Positions 27,711 through 37,397 of a stretch of 64,000 nucleotides of DNA are shown in pieces; within the stretch, counting starts at the first letter, position 1; each line of letters opens with the position of its first letter. Source of the DNA: Bacillus sp. 123MFChir2 (GTDB lineage: Bacteria; Bacillota; Bacilli; Bacillales; Bacillaceae_G); NCBI RefSeq assembly GCF_000383235.1, contig NZ_KB910927.1:1-64000 (forward strand), written 5' to 3'. Made by a program: the position numbers and the translations under genes. The notes beneath the pieces were generated by a model that was not told the DNA's origin, ran no database searches, and saw nothing but the letters and a program-made list of their open reading frames with translations.

Positions 27711-28082
27711 TTGAATACATTTTTTTCACGTATTAGTATACTAACAGGGAGCACAATTGCGATTTCTGGCGCATATGCTGTTATATTTTCTAATTCTTTT
27801 TTATTAAATTTTGTCAATATGATGTTTTATATTGCTTTACTCTTCATTATTATCGGAGGCTTTGTATTTCTATTTCAACGAGGTTTTTTCAATGTAACAA
27901 TATATGCTTTTAAAAAATTAGGTCGATCGAATAAAAAGATTGAATCTTTAATTGAGGGAGAAGAAGAACGCGATCCGAAAGAAATATTATATAGAACGTA
28001 TTCTTTTACATGGACATACCCTGTCTTAATTACCGGTATCATATTAGCGGCTTTTTCAAGCATTATGAGTTTTGCTGTTTGA
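27711..28082 (+). CDS. DUF3899-type small membrane protein
   Basis: A 123-residue protein starting at TTG 27711 after GGAGGGGAAG. It has three hydrophobic segments (about residues 10-28, 33-53 and 102-121) with a charged middle region (RSNKKIESLIEGEEERDPKE) before the last helix. It resembles DUF3899 proteins common near trpS in the B. cereus group; function unknown. The antisense frame 27545-27817 is its shadow. Confidence 0.75.
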   Translation: MNTFFSRISILTGSTIAISGAYAVIFSNSFLLNFVNMMFYIALLFIIIGGFVFLFQRGFFNVTIYAFKKLGRSNKKIESLIEGEEERDPKEILYRTYSFTWTYPVLITGIILAAFSSIMSFAV

Positions 28083-28087
28083 AAAAT

Positions 28088-28115
28088 TTGCAAACGATTT
28101 ATTGTATGTTATAAT
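28088..28115 (+). promoter_or_regulatory. Probable sigma-A promoter of trpS
   Basis: TTGCAA and TATAAT with a 16-bp spacer, placed just upstream of the T-box leader. Confidence 0.65.
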
Positions 28116-28135
28116 GGTACAAAAAATTTATACGT

Positions 28136-28373
28136 ATGCAATGAGAAAGAAGAGTACATATTGAGGCATTTTCAGAGAGCTTGTGGTTGGTGAGAACAAG
28201 TAATTGCACAATATGGAATGGACTTTTGAGCACCAAACCGAAACGTTACAGGAGTAGGCTTTGGCGTCACATCCAACGTTACAATGGATAAAGAGATTTT
28301 GCCTTTGGCAAAATAATTAGGGTGGTACCGCGGTCCATTCGTCCCTATTTTTAGGGATGAATGGGCTTTTTGT
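28136..28373 (+). ncRNA. T-box leader (tRNA-Trp-sensing) of trpS
   Basis: Hallmarks in order: AGAGAGCTTGTGG at the start of stem I, GGTGAGAACAAG, a specifier region with TGGA (Trp codon UGG followed by the conserved A), the T-box AGGGTGGTACCGCGG (28320-28334) that pairs with uncharged tRNA acceptor ends, and an intrinsic terminator (28331-28373: GTCCATTCGTCCCT paired with AGGGATGAATGGGC, then TTTTT). Uncharged tRNA-Trp stabilises the antiterminator and permits trpS transcription. Confidence 0.95.
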
Positions 28374-28376
28374 ATT

Positions 28377-29604
<1,228 letters not shown>

Positions 29605-29606
29605 CA

Positions 29607-30118
29607 CGAAAAGCGGAAGCGGCTCGCTCAGAATCGCAGGGCGTTGGAGCTCCCGACTGAGAGGTGCTTTTTACCTCGACCGAGGGGGCGAAACGACCGG
29701 AGATTCTAGCCGCTGGAGCTGGACATATCGAAAAGCGGAAGCGGCTCGCTCAGAATCGCAGGGCGTTGGAGCTCCCGACTGAGAGGTGCTTTTCACCTCG
29801 ACCGAGGGGGCGAAACGACCGGAGATTCTAGCCGCTGGAGCTGGACATACCGAAATGCAGAAGCGGCTCGTTCAGAATCGCAGGGCGTTGGAGCTCCCGA
29901 CTGAGAGGTGCTTTTTACCTCGACCGAGGGAGCGAAACGACCGCAGATTCTAGCCGCTGGAGCTGGACATACCGAAATGAGGAAGCGGCTCGCTCAGAAT
30001 CGCAGGGCGTTGGAGCTCCCGACTGAGAGGTGCTTTTTACCCCGCAGGAAGGTGCGAAGCCACCGACCATCCGAGCCGCTGGAGCTGGACATACCGAAAT
30101 GAGGAAGCGGCTTGCTCA
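29607..30118 (+). repeat. Repeat family C tandem array, four 122-bp units plus partial
   Basis: Units at 29607-29728, 29729-29850, 29851-29972 and 29973-30094 are exactly 122 bp each, followed by about 24 bases of a fifth. Each begins CGAAAnGCnGAAGCGGCT and ends AGCCGCTGGAGCTGGACATA. The AGCGGC/GCCGCT ends are complementary, as are the inner AGAATC/GATTCT, so every unit can fold on itself. The fourth unit has a divergent 3' half. The array starts 2 bp past the trpS stop. Open frames across it are artefacts. Confidence 0.92.
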
Positions 30119-30210
30119 CTCGTATGACGGATTTTACCGAAGAATCTTTATTTCGTGTCGAATCGCCGATAAACGCATTACTTCCGCCGATATCTTAAGT
30201 GGGCACACAA

Positions 30211-30257
30211 AAAGGAATGATCCAAAGGCCATACGTGCCTTTTGGATCATTCCTTTT
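30211..30257 (-). terminator. Terminator of yjbA
   Basis: AAAAGGAATGATCCAAA(A)GGC with its complement, followed by TTTTTGTG in the minus sense. Confidence 0.9.
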
Positions 30258-31002
30258 AATTTACCTTTTGCTCATTTTCCATTTCCCACAACTTTTCAAA
30301 GAACGGTTGTCCTCTTACAAGTCGCTCACAGAGCTGTTCGTGTTTATCTGACCAGCCGTGCTTCGATTCTTCAAATAAACGGTTCCATACTTCTTCAAAT
30401 GGTAGATGTTGCACAGCTGAATATGCTGCTGGATCCCATTCTGTATACCAATAGCGAATTTCTGCTGGATTTTTCGTTGTATGTAGCTGATCTAGTGCCA
30501 TAAAGAGCAGTTGTTTTAATTGTCGTTCTTTCCGTGTTAACCCATTCATCATATGCGGGGAAGGTGATAAAATATGATGTTCCTTTTGCGGTGATTCCCC
30601 TTCAAAATCATATGTTTCTGCTTGCACACTTTCTACCATTTCATACACCATTTGCTCTTGTCTTGGAATCAATCTGCTTTTTCGGATTGGAATGTTGTAT
30701 CCAATTGTATCAACCGCAATAATTCCTTTTCCGTCTGATACAACAAAACAATATTCCTGCTGCAGCCGTTCATGGTTCTTTCGAATATACGCCTTATGAT
30801 GTACGTCTTCCAATAGTTTTCGCGGAAGTTCTAGCAATTCGTTCTCGATGTAATGATATAATGTGGAATCTACTTTTACTAATGGTACTTGATCTAACAA
30901 TTCGATCGTATCATCCTTCCGCCATTCATAGAAATGACAGACGTTATACCCGTTTTCTTCACCTTCAAACCAATTTACCCATACATCATGCAGATATAAC
31001 AT
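30256..31002 (-). CDS. yjbA: YjbA-like protein (DUF3603)
   Basis: A 248-residue soluble protein with no signal peptide. Size and position next to trpS match B. subtilis YjbA (DUF3603). The N-terminus [30 protein letters not shown] is characteristic; no catalytic motif is visible. Function unknown. About 190 bp separate it from yjaZ, with nothing recognisable there. Confidence 0.85.
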   Translation of the reverse strand: MLYLHDVWVNWFEGEENGYNVCHFYEWRKDDTIELLDQVPLVKVDSTLYHYIENELLELPRKLLEDVHHKAYIRKNHERLQQEYCFVVSDGKGIIAVDTIGYNIPIRKSRLIPRQEQMVYEMVESVQAETYDFEGESPQKEHHILSPSPHMMNGLTRKERQLKQLLFMALDQLHTTKNPAEIRYWYTEWDPAAYSAVQHLPFEEVWNRLFEESKHGWSDKHEQLCERLVRGQPFFEKLWEMENEQKVN

Positions 31003-31196
31003 TGCTTACCCCTCACTTCACAACTGTTTGTAAATCTCATTATGGTCATCTTTCGTAAAATTTATTCCAAGAGAGGAAATATATTCTTCTTAATTAATTT
31101 CTTCATCATCCTCTATCTTTCATGCTTATACAGTGGAATTTTTCTTCCTCGTCCATCAATAACACTTCGCTTCTCTTGGAATATTGAGGTGGAGTT

Positions 31197-31991
31197 TTAT
31201 ACGGGAGAAAAAGACAACGCCTCTTCTAAAATAGCTTTCGCATCCATGCCTAATAAAGAAGTTGTGTTCCACTTCTTATGCTCTACGCAATCTTTTACAA
31301 TATGAAATCCCACAGCATACCCAAGCATTTTCGGATAGAATAATCCTCGTCCGTTTAGCAATATATCGTGCTCGCGCGTCCCTCGTTCTATCTCCTGCTT
31401 ATCTTGTATAAATCGGCGCCAGAACATAATTGCTTCTTCTTTCTCGTAATAAGACACCCACGGCGCATAGTAGCTCTCTCCATGCCGTTCAAACACCGCA
31501 TGTTCTGCTAATCCTTCCATCACCATTGTATCCAAGATGGTATACGCTTCTTCTCTCCTTTCATTTGCATGAATCCGACATATATGATGATATTCATGAG
31601 TAAGCAATGCCTTTAGCTCAGCAATCGAACTTTGGGAATTTACAAATAAAAACAAAGCATTTCGCATTGCCAATCCCGCTTTTCCGTTATATTCTCGCTG
31701 AACAGTTCGATTATACGGATCTGATAACAAGATAAATACCGGTATATTAGGCCCCTCTAACCATTCCTGAAGCTTTTTATATTCTACCGCCAATCGCTCC
31801 CATACTCGTTCTTTTTGCAATATGTCTATCTCTTTCTCACCACCTGCTACCGGCCGAAACATTCCTTTTGACACAAGAAATCGATACAACGTTTCTTTCT
31901 GGAGCGGAATATACTTTGTAAACTTCTCGCAAATTTTTTCCGGCTCTTGATAATGCGTACGCATCCACTCTGCTGTTTGAACCACTCCCAT
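31197..31991 (-). CDS. yjaZ: DUF2268 putative Zn-dependent protease (YjaZ-like)
   Basis: A 264-residue protein with a zincin-type HExxH motif in ALLTHEYHHICRIH and a downstream glutamate in MVMEGLAEHAVFE. It matches the predicted Zn-dependent protease family DUF2268, to which B. subtilis YjaZ belongs. The frame is open to 32105, but ATG 31991 has AAAAGGAG at good spacing and the expected length. It is next to fabF-fabH as in B. subtilis. The substrate is unknown. Confidence 0.85.
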   Translation of the reverse strand: MGVVQTAEWMRTHYQEPEKICEKFTKYIPLQKETLYRFLVSKGMFRPVAGGEKEIDILQKERVWERLAVEYKKLQEWLEGPNIPVFILLSDPYNRTVQREYNGKAGLAMRNALFLFVNSQSSIAELKALLTHEYHHICRIHANERREEAYTILDTMVMEGLAEHAVFERHGESYYAPWVSYYEKEEAIMFWRRFIQDKQEIERGTREHDILLNGRGLFYPKMLGYAVGFHIVKDCVEHKKWNTTSLLGMDAKAILEEALSFSPV

Positions 31992-32162
31992 CTCTCCCAC
32001 TCTCCTTTTGTTCCATACATATGCAACAAAACGAAAGAAAGCATAAAAAAAGTTCATATTTCCATCAAAATCATTGAAATAGGCCATAAAAAAGAAGATA
32101 ACCATCTACTGTACAGACGATTATCTTCCTTTCAAATTCTATATATTCAATGGAATTTCTAT

Positions 32163-32313
32163 TATATAAATCCACTTTGTTTTTGAGCATACAAATCGCT
32201 GCCACGCAAAACAAAAAGTAATCTACACTCGTTTTCTCTCTTTGCTTCTACGCACGGCTAGATGCTCTCGATCACCTAAAAAGAAGGTTTTTTCAATTTG
32301 TATTTATTTATAT
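32163..32313 (+). repeat. Repeat family A, copy A5
   Basis: Left part ATCGCTGCCACGCAAAAC, diverged core GCTTCTACGCACGGCTAGATGCTCTCGATC, right end TTTTTTCAATTTGTATTTATTTATATT. The right end overlaps the last codons and stop of fabF. Antisense to fabF. Confidence 0.72.
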
Positions 32314-33542
32314 TCTTTAAATACTAACGCTGCGTTATGACCACCAAACCCCAATGAGTTACTTAATACAGCACGTACTTTTTGTTGTCTTGCTTGATTT
32401 GGCACACAATCTAAATCGCACTCTGGGTCTGGTGTTTCATAGTTAATTGTTGGCGGAACAACGCCATCTGTAATTGTTTTCACAGATATAATCGCTTCTA
32501 CCGCACCAGCTGCACCTAATAAATGTCCTGTCATTGATTTTGTTGAGCTTACCGCTACTTTATATGCATGCTCACCAAATACTTCTTTAATTGCCATCGT
32601 TTCATATCTTTCATTCGCTTCCGTACTTGTACCGTGCGCATTAATGTAATCGATATCTTCTGGCTGAAGACCCGCTTCTTCTAACGCTTGACGCATTGCA
32701 CGTACGCCGCCTTCACCGCCAGGAGCTGGAAGTGTAATATGGAATGCATCACCTGTTGCTCCGTATCCAACAATTTCAGCATAAATGTGTGCACCGCGCG
32801 CTAATGCATGCTCTAATTCTTCTAATACGAGAATTCCTGCTCCTTCTCCCATTACGAATCCACTTCGATTTTTATCGAACGGACGGCAAGCAGTTGCTGG
32901 ATCTTCATTAAATGTTAATGCTTTAGCTGAACAAAATCCGGCAACCGCCAAATTTGTTAACGGTGCTTCCGCTCCGCCTGCAATCATCGCATCTGCATCT
33001 CCGCGCTCAATAACTTTATATGCATCACCAATAGAATGTGCACCTGATGCACAAGCTGTCACTGTACATGTATTAATCCCTTTTGCACCTAATGCAATGG
33101 ACACTTGACCTGCAGCCATATCAGGAATCATCATTGGTACCAAAAATGGACTAACGCGGCGTGGGCCTTTTTCATTAAAGATTTTAAACTGCTCTTCATA
33201 TGTTTCCATACCACCGATTCCGGATCCAATCCACACACCAATGCGCGGTCCGTTTTCTTCAGTAATTTCTAGCTTTGCATCTTCTACAGCCATTTTTGCT
33301 GCTGCTACTGCATATTGTGTAAAGCGGTCCATACGACGCGCTTCTTTTTTATCAATATATTTTTCAACTTCAAAGTCATTAATTTCCGCAGCCACTTTCA
33401 CCGGAAACTGATCTGCATCTAAGCGTGTAAGACGTCCGATTCCAGATACACCATTTTTAATATTTTCCCAAGCAGCTTCTACATTCGTTCCTACTGGAGT
33501 AACTGCTCCTAATCCTGTAATTACAACACGCTTTTTTTTCAT
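32304..33542 (-). CDS. fabF: 3-oxoacyl-[acyl-carrier-protein] synthase II
   Basis: A 412-residue condensing enzyme of fatty-acid elongation. Catalytic triad segments: Cys in [11 protein letters not shown], His in [11 protein letters not shown] and His in [12 protein letters not shown]. It is the second gene of the fabH-fabF operon (28 bp apart), as in B. subtilis. The final codons (GAATATAAATAA) coincide with the end of repeat A5, as if the repeat inserted at the stop codon. Confidence 0.97.
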   Translation of the reverse strand: MKKKRVVITGLGAVTPVGTNVEAAWENIKNGVSGIGRLTRLDADQFPVKVAAEINDFEVEKYIDKKEARRMDRFTQYAVAAAKMAVEDAKLEITEENGPRIGVWIGSGIGGMETYEEQFKIFNEKGPRRVSPFLVPMMIPDMAAGQVSIALGAKGINTCTVTACASGAHSIGDAYKVIERGDADAMIAGGAEAPLTNLAVAGFCSAKALTFNEDPATACRPFDKNRSGFVMGEGAGILVLEELEHALARGAHIYAEIVGYGATGDAFHITLPAPGGEGGVRAMRQALEEAGLQPEDIDYINAHGTSTEANERYETMAIKEVFGEHAYKVAVSSTKSMTGHLLGAAGAVEAIISVKTITDGVVPPTINYETPDPECDLDCVPNQARQQKVRAVLSNSLGFGGHNAALVFKEYK

Positions 33543-33570
33543 ACAACATACACTCCTTTTCTCTCAGTCC

Positions 33571-34503
33571 TTATTTACCCCAACGAAGAGCAACTGCTCC
33601 CCATGTTAATCCGCCGCCAAAACCAACTAATATGATGAGATCCCCATCTTGAATACGTCCATTTTGCAATTCTTCTACCATAGCAATCGGAATTGAAGAA
33701 GCTGACGTATTCCCAAACTTGGAAATTGTCGTACTCATTTTTTCTTGCGGTAAATTTAGCCGTTCCCTCGCTGATTCCATAATACGAATATTCGCTTGAT
33801 GAGGCACTAAAAAGTCCACATCTTCTTTCGTAAGACCCGCTTTTTCTATAACGCGAAGACACGAATCACCAAGTTGACGAACAGCAAACTTAAAGACTTC
33901 TCTGCCATTCATCATAACATATTCATCACGATAAAGGTGTTTACCACCACTTCCATCTGCACCTAATTCAAACGAAAGAATACCTTTTCCTTCTGAAACA
34001 GCTCCCATAACGACAGCACCTGCTCCATCTCCAAATAAAACTGCCGTATTTCGGTCATTCCAGTCTACAATTTTGGATAACTTATCGCTACCAATTACTA
34101 ATATATTTTTATAAGCTCCAGTTTGAATAAATTGTTGTGCGGTAATCATTCCGTACATAAAACCAGCACAAGCAGCACCTAAATCCATCGCTGCTGCATG
34201 CTTTGCTCCAATTTGTTCTTGAACTTCGCAAGCAACCGCCGGAAACGAACGATCTGGCGTTACTGTTGCAACTAAAATAAGATCAATTTCTTCTCCGCTA
34301 ATTCCTGCGTCTTCAAGTGCTTTTTTTGCAGCTTCCGCGGCCATATATGAAGTATCTATTGTATCATCAGCAATTCGTCTTTCTTCAATTCCTGTTCTTG
34401 TTCGAATCCATTCATCAGATGTATCCATTATTTTTTCCAAGTCGTGATTTGTGACAACTTTTTCTGGCACATATCTCCCGATCCCTAAAATGCCTACATT
34501 CAC
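33571..34503 (-). CDS. fabH: 3-oxoacyl-[acyl-carrier-protein] synthase III
   Basis: A 310-residue KAS III that condenses acyl-CoA primers with malonyl-ACP to start fatty-acid synthesis. The Cys-His-Asn triad is in [20 protein letters not shown] and KFGNTSASS. It leads the fabH-fabF operon, and a FapR-like operator lies upstream. In Bacillus it prefers branched-chain primers, giving iso and anteiso fatty acids. Confidence 0.97.
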   Translation of the reverse strand: MNVGILGIGRYVPEKVVTNHDLEKIMDTSDEWIRTRTGIEERRIADDTIDTSYMAAEAAKKALEDAGISGEEIDLILVATVTPDRSFPAVACEVQEQIGAKHAAAMDLGAACAGFMYGMITAQQFIQTGAYKNILVIGSDKLSKIVDWNDRNTAVLFGDGAGAVVMGAVSEGKGILSFELGADGSGGKHLYRDEYVMMNGREVFKFAVRQLGDSCLRVIEKAGLTKEDVDFLVPHQANIRIMESARERLNLPQEKMSTTISKFGNTSASSIPIAMVEELQNGRIQDGDLIILVGFGGGLTWGAVALRWGK

Positions 34504-34530
34504 ATTGCAACCCTCCGGTTTATATCAATT

Positions 34531-34550
34531 ATTATGACTTGGTACTAATT
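34531..34550 (-). promoter_or_regulatory. FapR-type operator upstream of fabH
   Basis: ATTAGTACCAAGTCATAAT in the minus sense shares the TTAGTACC half-site with the fabI operator and has a degenerate second half (CATAA). It lies 28 bp before the fabH start. Confidence 0.65.
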
Positions 34551-34774
34551 TTAAATGATAAGTTTCCTTTTGTCTATATATTATTAATTTGTTATTTTAT
34601 AGTACATGGCAAGCCTTTCCCGCAAATCACAGAATTCTGGATACAATTTCAAATTGGACAACATTCCCTGAATAACTAGTACTATCGGCTTATTCATCTT
34701 CAGTTCTGCCTCTAATACATCTAAAGTTACCAATAATTCATCATTCTCTATTCGATCTACTAATATACGTTTTA

Positions 34775-34951
34775 ATGACAGTGATCGCATCCACTTGCAT
34801 TAGGCTTTGAAGGAAGCTCCTTATCTCAAAAGGTCTTGGCGTCACAGTAATCGGCAGATTAACAAGCTCTACACTATTAACATTATTAATCGTACCAATT
34901 GTGTACGAAGTAATAAGTAAGTTCAAACGCAAAAATAAAGTAGCGGAATAA
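34775..34951 (+). pseudogene. Remnant of the 3' end of an RND efflux pump gene
   Basis: Reading + with two frame changes gives LMTVIAS, then PLALGFEGSSL (34791-34823), then ISKGLGVTVIGRLTSSTLLTLLIVPIVYEV followed by SKFKRKNKVAE and stop at 34951. This is the recognisable C-terminal part of AcrB/SwrC-type transporters (consensus ILMTAIAT..PLALG..G, then TSTLLTLxVVPVxY). A small deletion and a one-base loss break the frame, and nothing upstream of 34770 resembles the rest of the roughly 1000-residue protein. Its own terminator survives downstream. It is in the fabH-comZ gap. Confidence 0.75.
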
Positions 34952-34957
34952 AAAAAG

Positions 34958-34991
34958 CGAGACCTCTTTAAAACGGAAAGGTCTCTTTTTA
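34958..34991 (+). terminator. Terminator of the RND remnant
   Basis: GAGACCTCTTTAAAACGGAAAGGTCTCTTTTT, seven base pairs plus T run, 7 bp past the remnant's stop codon. Confidence 0.8.
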
Positions 34992-34997
34992 TACACT

Positions 34998-35162
34998 TCC
35001 AACCATTAAGTCACTGCTATGCAGAAAATAACATGACAACTACTTGCGTTCTCCTGTTGCTTTAACCTCGCACGTGGCAGAAAAAGCCCTGACCGCTTCT
35101 ACGCACGGCCAGATGCTCTCGCCCACCCTAAAAAGAAAGCGGTTTTTCAATTCGTATTTATT
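34998..35162 (+). repeat. Repeat family A, copy A6
   Basis: Left part AAGTCACTGCTATGCAGAAAATAACATG, core GGCAGAAAAAGCCCTGACCGC followed by its ACGGCCAG partner, right end TTTTTCAATTCGTATTTAT. It ends immediately before the comZ stop codon and is antisense to comZ. In the comZ direction it reads CTGGCC-loop-GGTCAGGGCTTTTT. Confidence 0.8.
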
Positions 35163-35342
35163 TTACTCTTTTGCATCTGCTTTCCCAAGTTCATATGCTT
35201 CGCCCATAACCTTCATTAATAACTCCAATACAGGCTGTGCTTTCGCCATATCCAATGCTACGCCGTGATCATCTAAAATTGCTTTCGCTTCCGGTAAGTG
35301 TTTCATTGCGATTTGTAAAAACTGCATATTTTTTTCGTTCAT
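35163..35342 (-). CDS. comZ: ComG operon repressor ComZ
   Basis: A 59-residue protein translated from the minus strand as MNEKNMQFLQIAMKHL, then PEAKAILDDHGVALDM, then AKAQPVLELLMKVMGE and a tail ending GKADAKE. This is very close to B. subtilis ComZ, a negative regulator of the comG pilus operon in competence. The ribosome site is AAAGGATG. In B. subtilis comZ is cotranscribed with med; here yjaV is directly upstream (40 bp) and no med gene is present between them. Confidence 0.92.
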   Translation of the reverse strand: MNEKNMQFLQIAMKHLPEAKAILDDHGVALDMAKAQPVLELLMKVMGEAYELGKADAKE

Positions 35343-35382
35343 GTTTCTTCATCCTTTCCACATCAAAACTTTCATTTTCAGT

Positions 35383-36243
35383 TTACCATGTGTTACTTGT
35401 TTCGTATAACTCCCGATATTGTTTTATGTGAGAAATTTGACGCCCCATCCCCTGTTCTAAAGAAAACTTACTTGGAACAACTATTTTTTCTTCCTCACCT
35501 GTTACGCACTCTTTCTCCTCTATTTGAAAAGCACCTGTTTTCTGTAATAGTTCAATTCCTTTTTGCCAGCGATTTTTCTCTTCACTGCAAAGAGAATATA
35601 TTTTCATTTCCATTTTCCTTTGACCGATCATATATAAATAGTTCGCAACATCTTCGACATATAAAAGGTCACATGTACATTCTTCTACCCTAAGAGAAAT
35701 CGTTTGTTGTTGTAACTGAGCTAGAATGATATGGTGATATGCCATAAATGACGGTTGCCACGGTCCATATACTACCGGAACACGTAGTATACAGTAATCC
35801 GCGTCTCCTTTTTGTACTTCTCGTTCAATTTTTGAAAAAAGCATACGATTTTCATTGCGACTACAAGTATGATTCACTTCTACAGAAGATAAAATAACGA
35901 ATTTTATTTCTTTTCGTTTGCAATAACTCTCAAAGCGCTTTACATATTGCAATATGGTACGTTCATTTCGAAAATTCTTTTGCTGATTTGGCTCACATAA
36001 ACAAAAGTATGCCGCATCAATATCTATTTCCTCCAAAACTTCCCATCCATCATTATCCCGCAGCGAAAAATACTTAAACAATGCATTGCGACCAATTAAA
36101 TATAGTTTTTCTTCATTTATTTTAGAAACATTATTCATTTCATCAAAATCAAACGCATACACTTCAATCTCTTCTTCAAGGAACTTCTGCACAAGATGAT
36201 AACCTATAAATGTTAACGCCCCAACAACAATGACTCGTTTCAT
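35383..36243 (-). CDS. NAD(P)-binding epimerase/dehydratase-like protein (YjaV position)
   Basis: A 286-residue extended SDR-like protein. The N-terminal Rossmann strand VIVVGALTFIGYHLV has an atypical glycine motif (GALTFIG rather than GxxGxxG), and the usual YxxxK is not evident, so cofactor binding or catalysis may be altered. A later FVILSSVEV and RVPVVYGPWQPS are typical of the fold. It sits between comZ and the alpha/beta hydrolase gene, the position of B. subtilis yjaV. Function unknown. Confidence 0.78.
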   Translation of the reverse strand: MKRVIVVGALTFIGYHLVQKFLEEEIEVYAFDFDEMNNVSKINEEKLYLIGRNALFKYFSLRDNDGWEVLEEIDIDAAYFCLCEPNQQKNFRNERTILQYVKRFESYCKRKEIKFVILSSVEVNHTCSRNENRMLFSKIEREVQKGDADYCILRVPVVYGPWQPSFMAYHHIILAQLQQQTISLRVEECTCDLLYVEDVANYLYMIGQRKMEMKIYSLCSEEKNRWQKGIELLQKTGAFQIEEKECVTGEEEKIVVPSKFSLEQGMGRQISHIKQYRELYETSNTW

Positions 36244-36291
36244 TTGTTCTTCCTCCCCGCATAGATAAAAAGCTCCTTATGTACAGGAGCC

Positions 36292-37023
36292 TTATAAATC
36301 TTCATACCACTTAAAAAACTGACATGTATTTTGCGCCATTTTATATTTTACATCTTGTATATGAAAGGATAATGAAGTCGGACAATTCTCTTGTAAACGT
36401 TTCTTTTCATATTCCCGGAGCAACTGTTTTCGTTCTTTTTTTTCTTGAGCAGATACAAATATTTTCACTGGAACGGATGATACTAAATACGGAAATGCTT
36501 TCTTTTCAATTTTTCGTTCTAATTCCGATTCAGTTGCATCATATGCTTGCATCAGTTCACGAAGTAATCGCTTATAAAAAAATTTGTGCTCTTTTTCAAT
36601 TTCAACGTGTGCCGGTAAATGAAGGCACGGGTTAAACATAAGGACAGAGCGCACACATTCAGGATATTGCGCCATCATGTCCATGGCAACAAGCGCACCC
36701 ATTCCTTCTGCTATAATATGAATTTTTTCGTTTAAAATCTCCTTTTTCATGACGACATGATACAACCGCTTCGCTAAACGAACCGCCTGTTCATTCCCCC
36801 AATGTCTCCCGTATAAATTAGAAGAAAAAACTGTATAACCATTCTTGCGCAATTCGTTTAAAAATTGTAAGCGCCCGGCATGTTGCAGCCATAAACTTGT
36901 ACCATTCTCAATGAAGTAATTGTAGTCACCTAATAATAATATTCCAAATCCATTCGGCTTTTCTGGTAAATGAATTACACATGGCTCTTGTTCTAAAAAG
37001 AAAAAACGTTCCGTAATCCTCAT
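36292..37023 (-). CDS. Alpha/beta hydrolase-like protein (YjaU position)
   Basis: A 243-residue protein with an alpha/beta hydrolase core. The expected nucleophile elbow reads IIAEGMGALVAMDMMAQYP, with Glu-Gly-Met-Gly where active hydrolases have Ser in GxSxG, so the nucleophile seems to be missing. It may be an inactive or unusual member. Upstream of yjaV by 48 bp, in the position of B. subtilis yjaU. Confidence 0.72.
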   Translation of the reverse strand: MRITERFFFLEQEPCVIHLPEKPNGFGILLLGDYNYFIENGTSLWLQHAGRLQFLNELRKNGYTVFSSNLYGRHWGNEQAVRLAKRLYHVVMKKEILNEKIHIIAEGMGALVAMDMMAQYPECVRSVLMFNPCLHLPAHVEIEKEHKFFYKRLLRELMQAYDATESELERKIEKKAFPYLVSSVPVKIFVSAQEKKERKQLLREYEKKRLQENCPTSLSFHIQDVKYKMAQNTCQFFKWYEDL

Positions 37024-37179
37024 GCTTCTCCCGCCTTATATGACAACATCAAATATACTCTTTTATAATGTATGATACGAAGAGCAATTTGCTTTGCAAA
37101 AACGACAAATATTTTTTCTATATTCTTTTTCGAGTTATGATACAATAAAGACAAACTGAACGAATAGAGGTGTAAAAAG

Positions 37180-37365
37180 ATGCGTGTATTTTGGGCCTTT
37201 TTCTGGTCGTTCTTGCTTGTACAAATGATGAGCTACGTAATTAGCGCGATGACGCCAGGCGTTACATACGATTTTGGGCAAGCGTCTATTTTTTCTGTAG
37301 TTATTACTGTACTTGTAATCGCACTTGGAGCTTTAATTCCAAACGAACCTGCACAGCAGCATTAA
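37180..37365 (+). CDS. yjzD: YjzD-like small membrane protein
   Basis: A 61-residue protein with two membrane helices (about residues 2-24 and 34-54) and a short polar tail NEPAQQH. It matches the YjzD family in size, start (MRVFWAFFWSFLLVQMM) and position between yjaU and yjzC, although clpB intervenes here. Function unknown. The ribosome site GAGGTG precedes ATG. Confidence 0.85.
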   Translation: MRVFWAFFWSFLLVQMMSYVISAMTPGVTYDFGQASIFSVVITVLVIALGALIPNEPAQQH

Positions 37366-37367
37366 TA

Positions 37368-37397
37368 AAAAAGAGTCCGGATACCCGGACTCTTTTT
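37368..37397. terminator. Bidirectional terminator of yjzD and clpB
   Basis: AAAGAGTCCGG-ATAC-CCGGACTCTTT with A and T runs on both sides. Confidence 0.93.

Noticed and set aside
27545-27817. 90-codon minus frame upstream of trpS
   Set aside because: Antisense to the well-initiated DUF3899 gene and without its own ribosome site.
29607-30118. Possible CRISPR array
   Set aside because: The period is 122 bp with whole-unit conservation and no unique spacers; no cas genes nearby.
29908-30503. Open frames across the 122-bp array and yjbA
   Set aside because: Repeated peptide content comes from the repeat itself; the second is antisense to yjbA.
34584-34932. Two overlapping minus frames (68 and 63 codons) between fabH and comZ
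   Set aside because: The right-hand one is antisense to the RND remnant. The left one (LEAELKMNKPIVLVIQGML) has protein-like composition but no ribosome site or known family; left unassigned.
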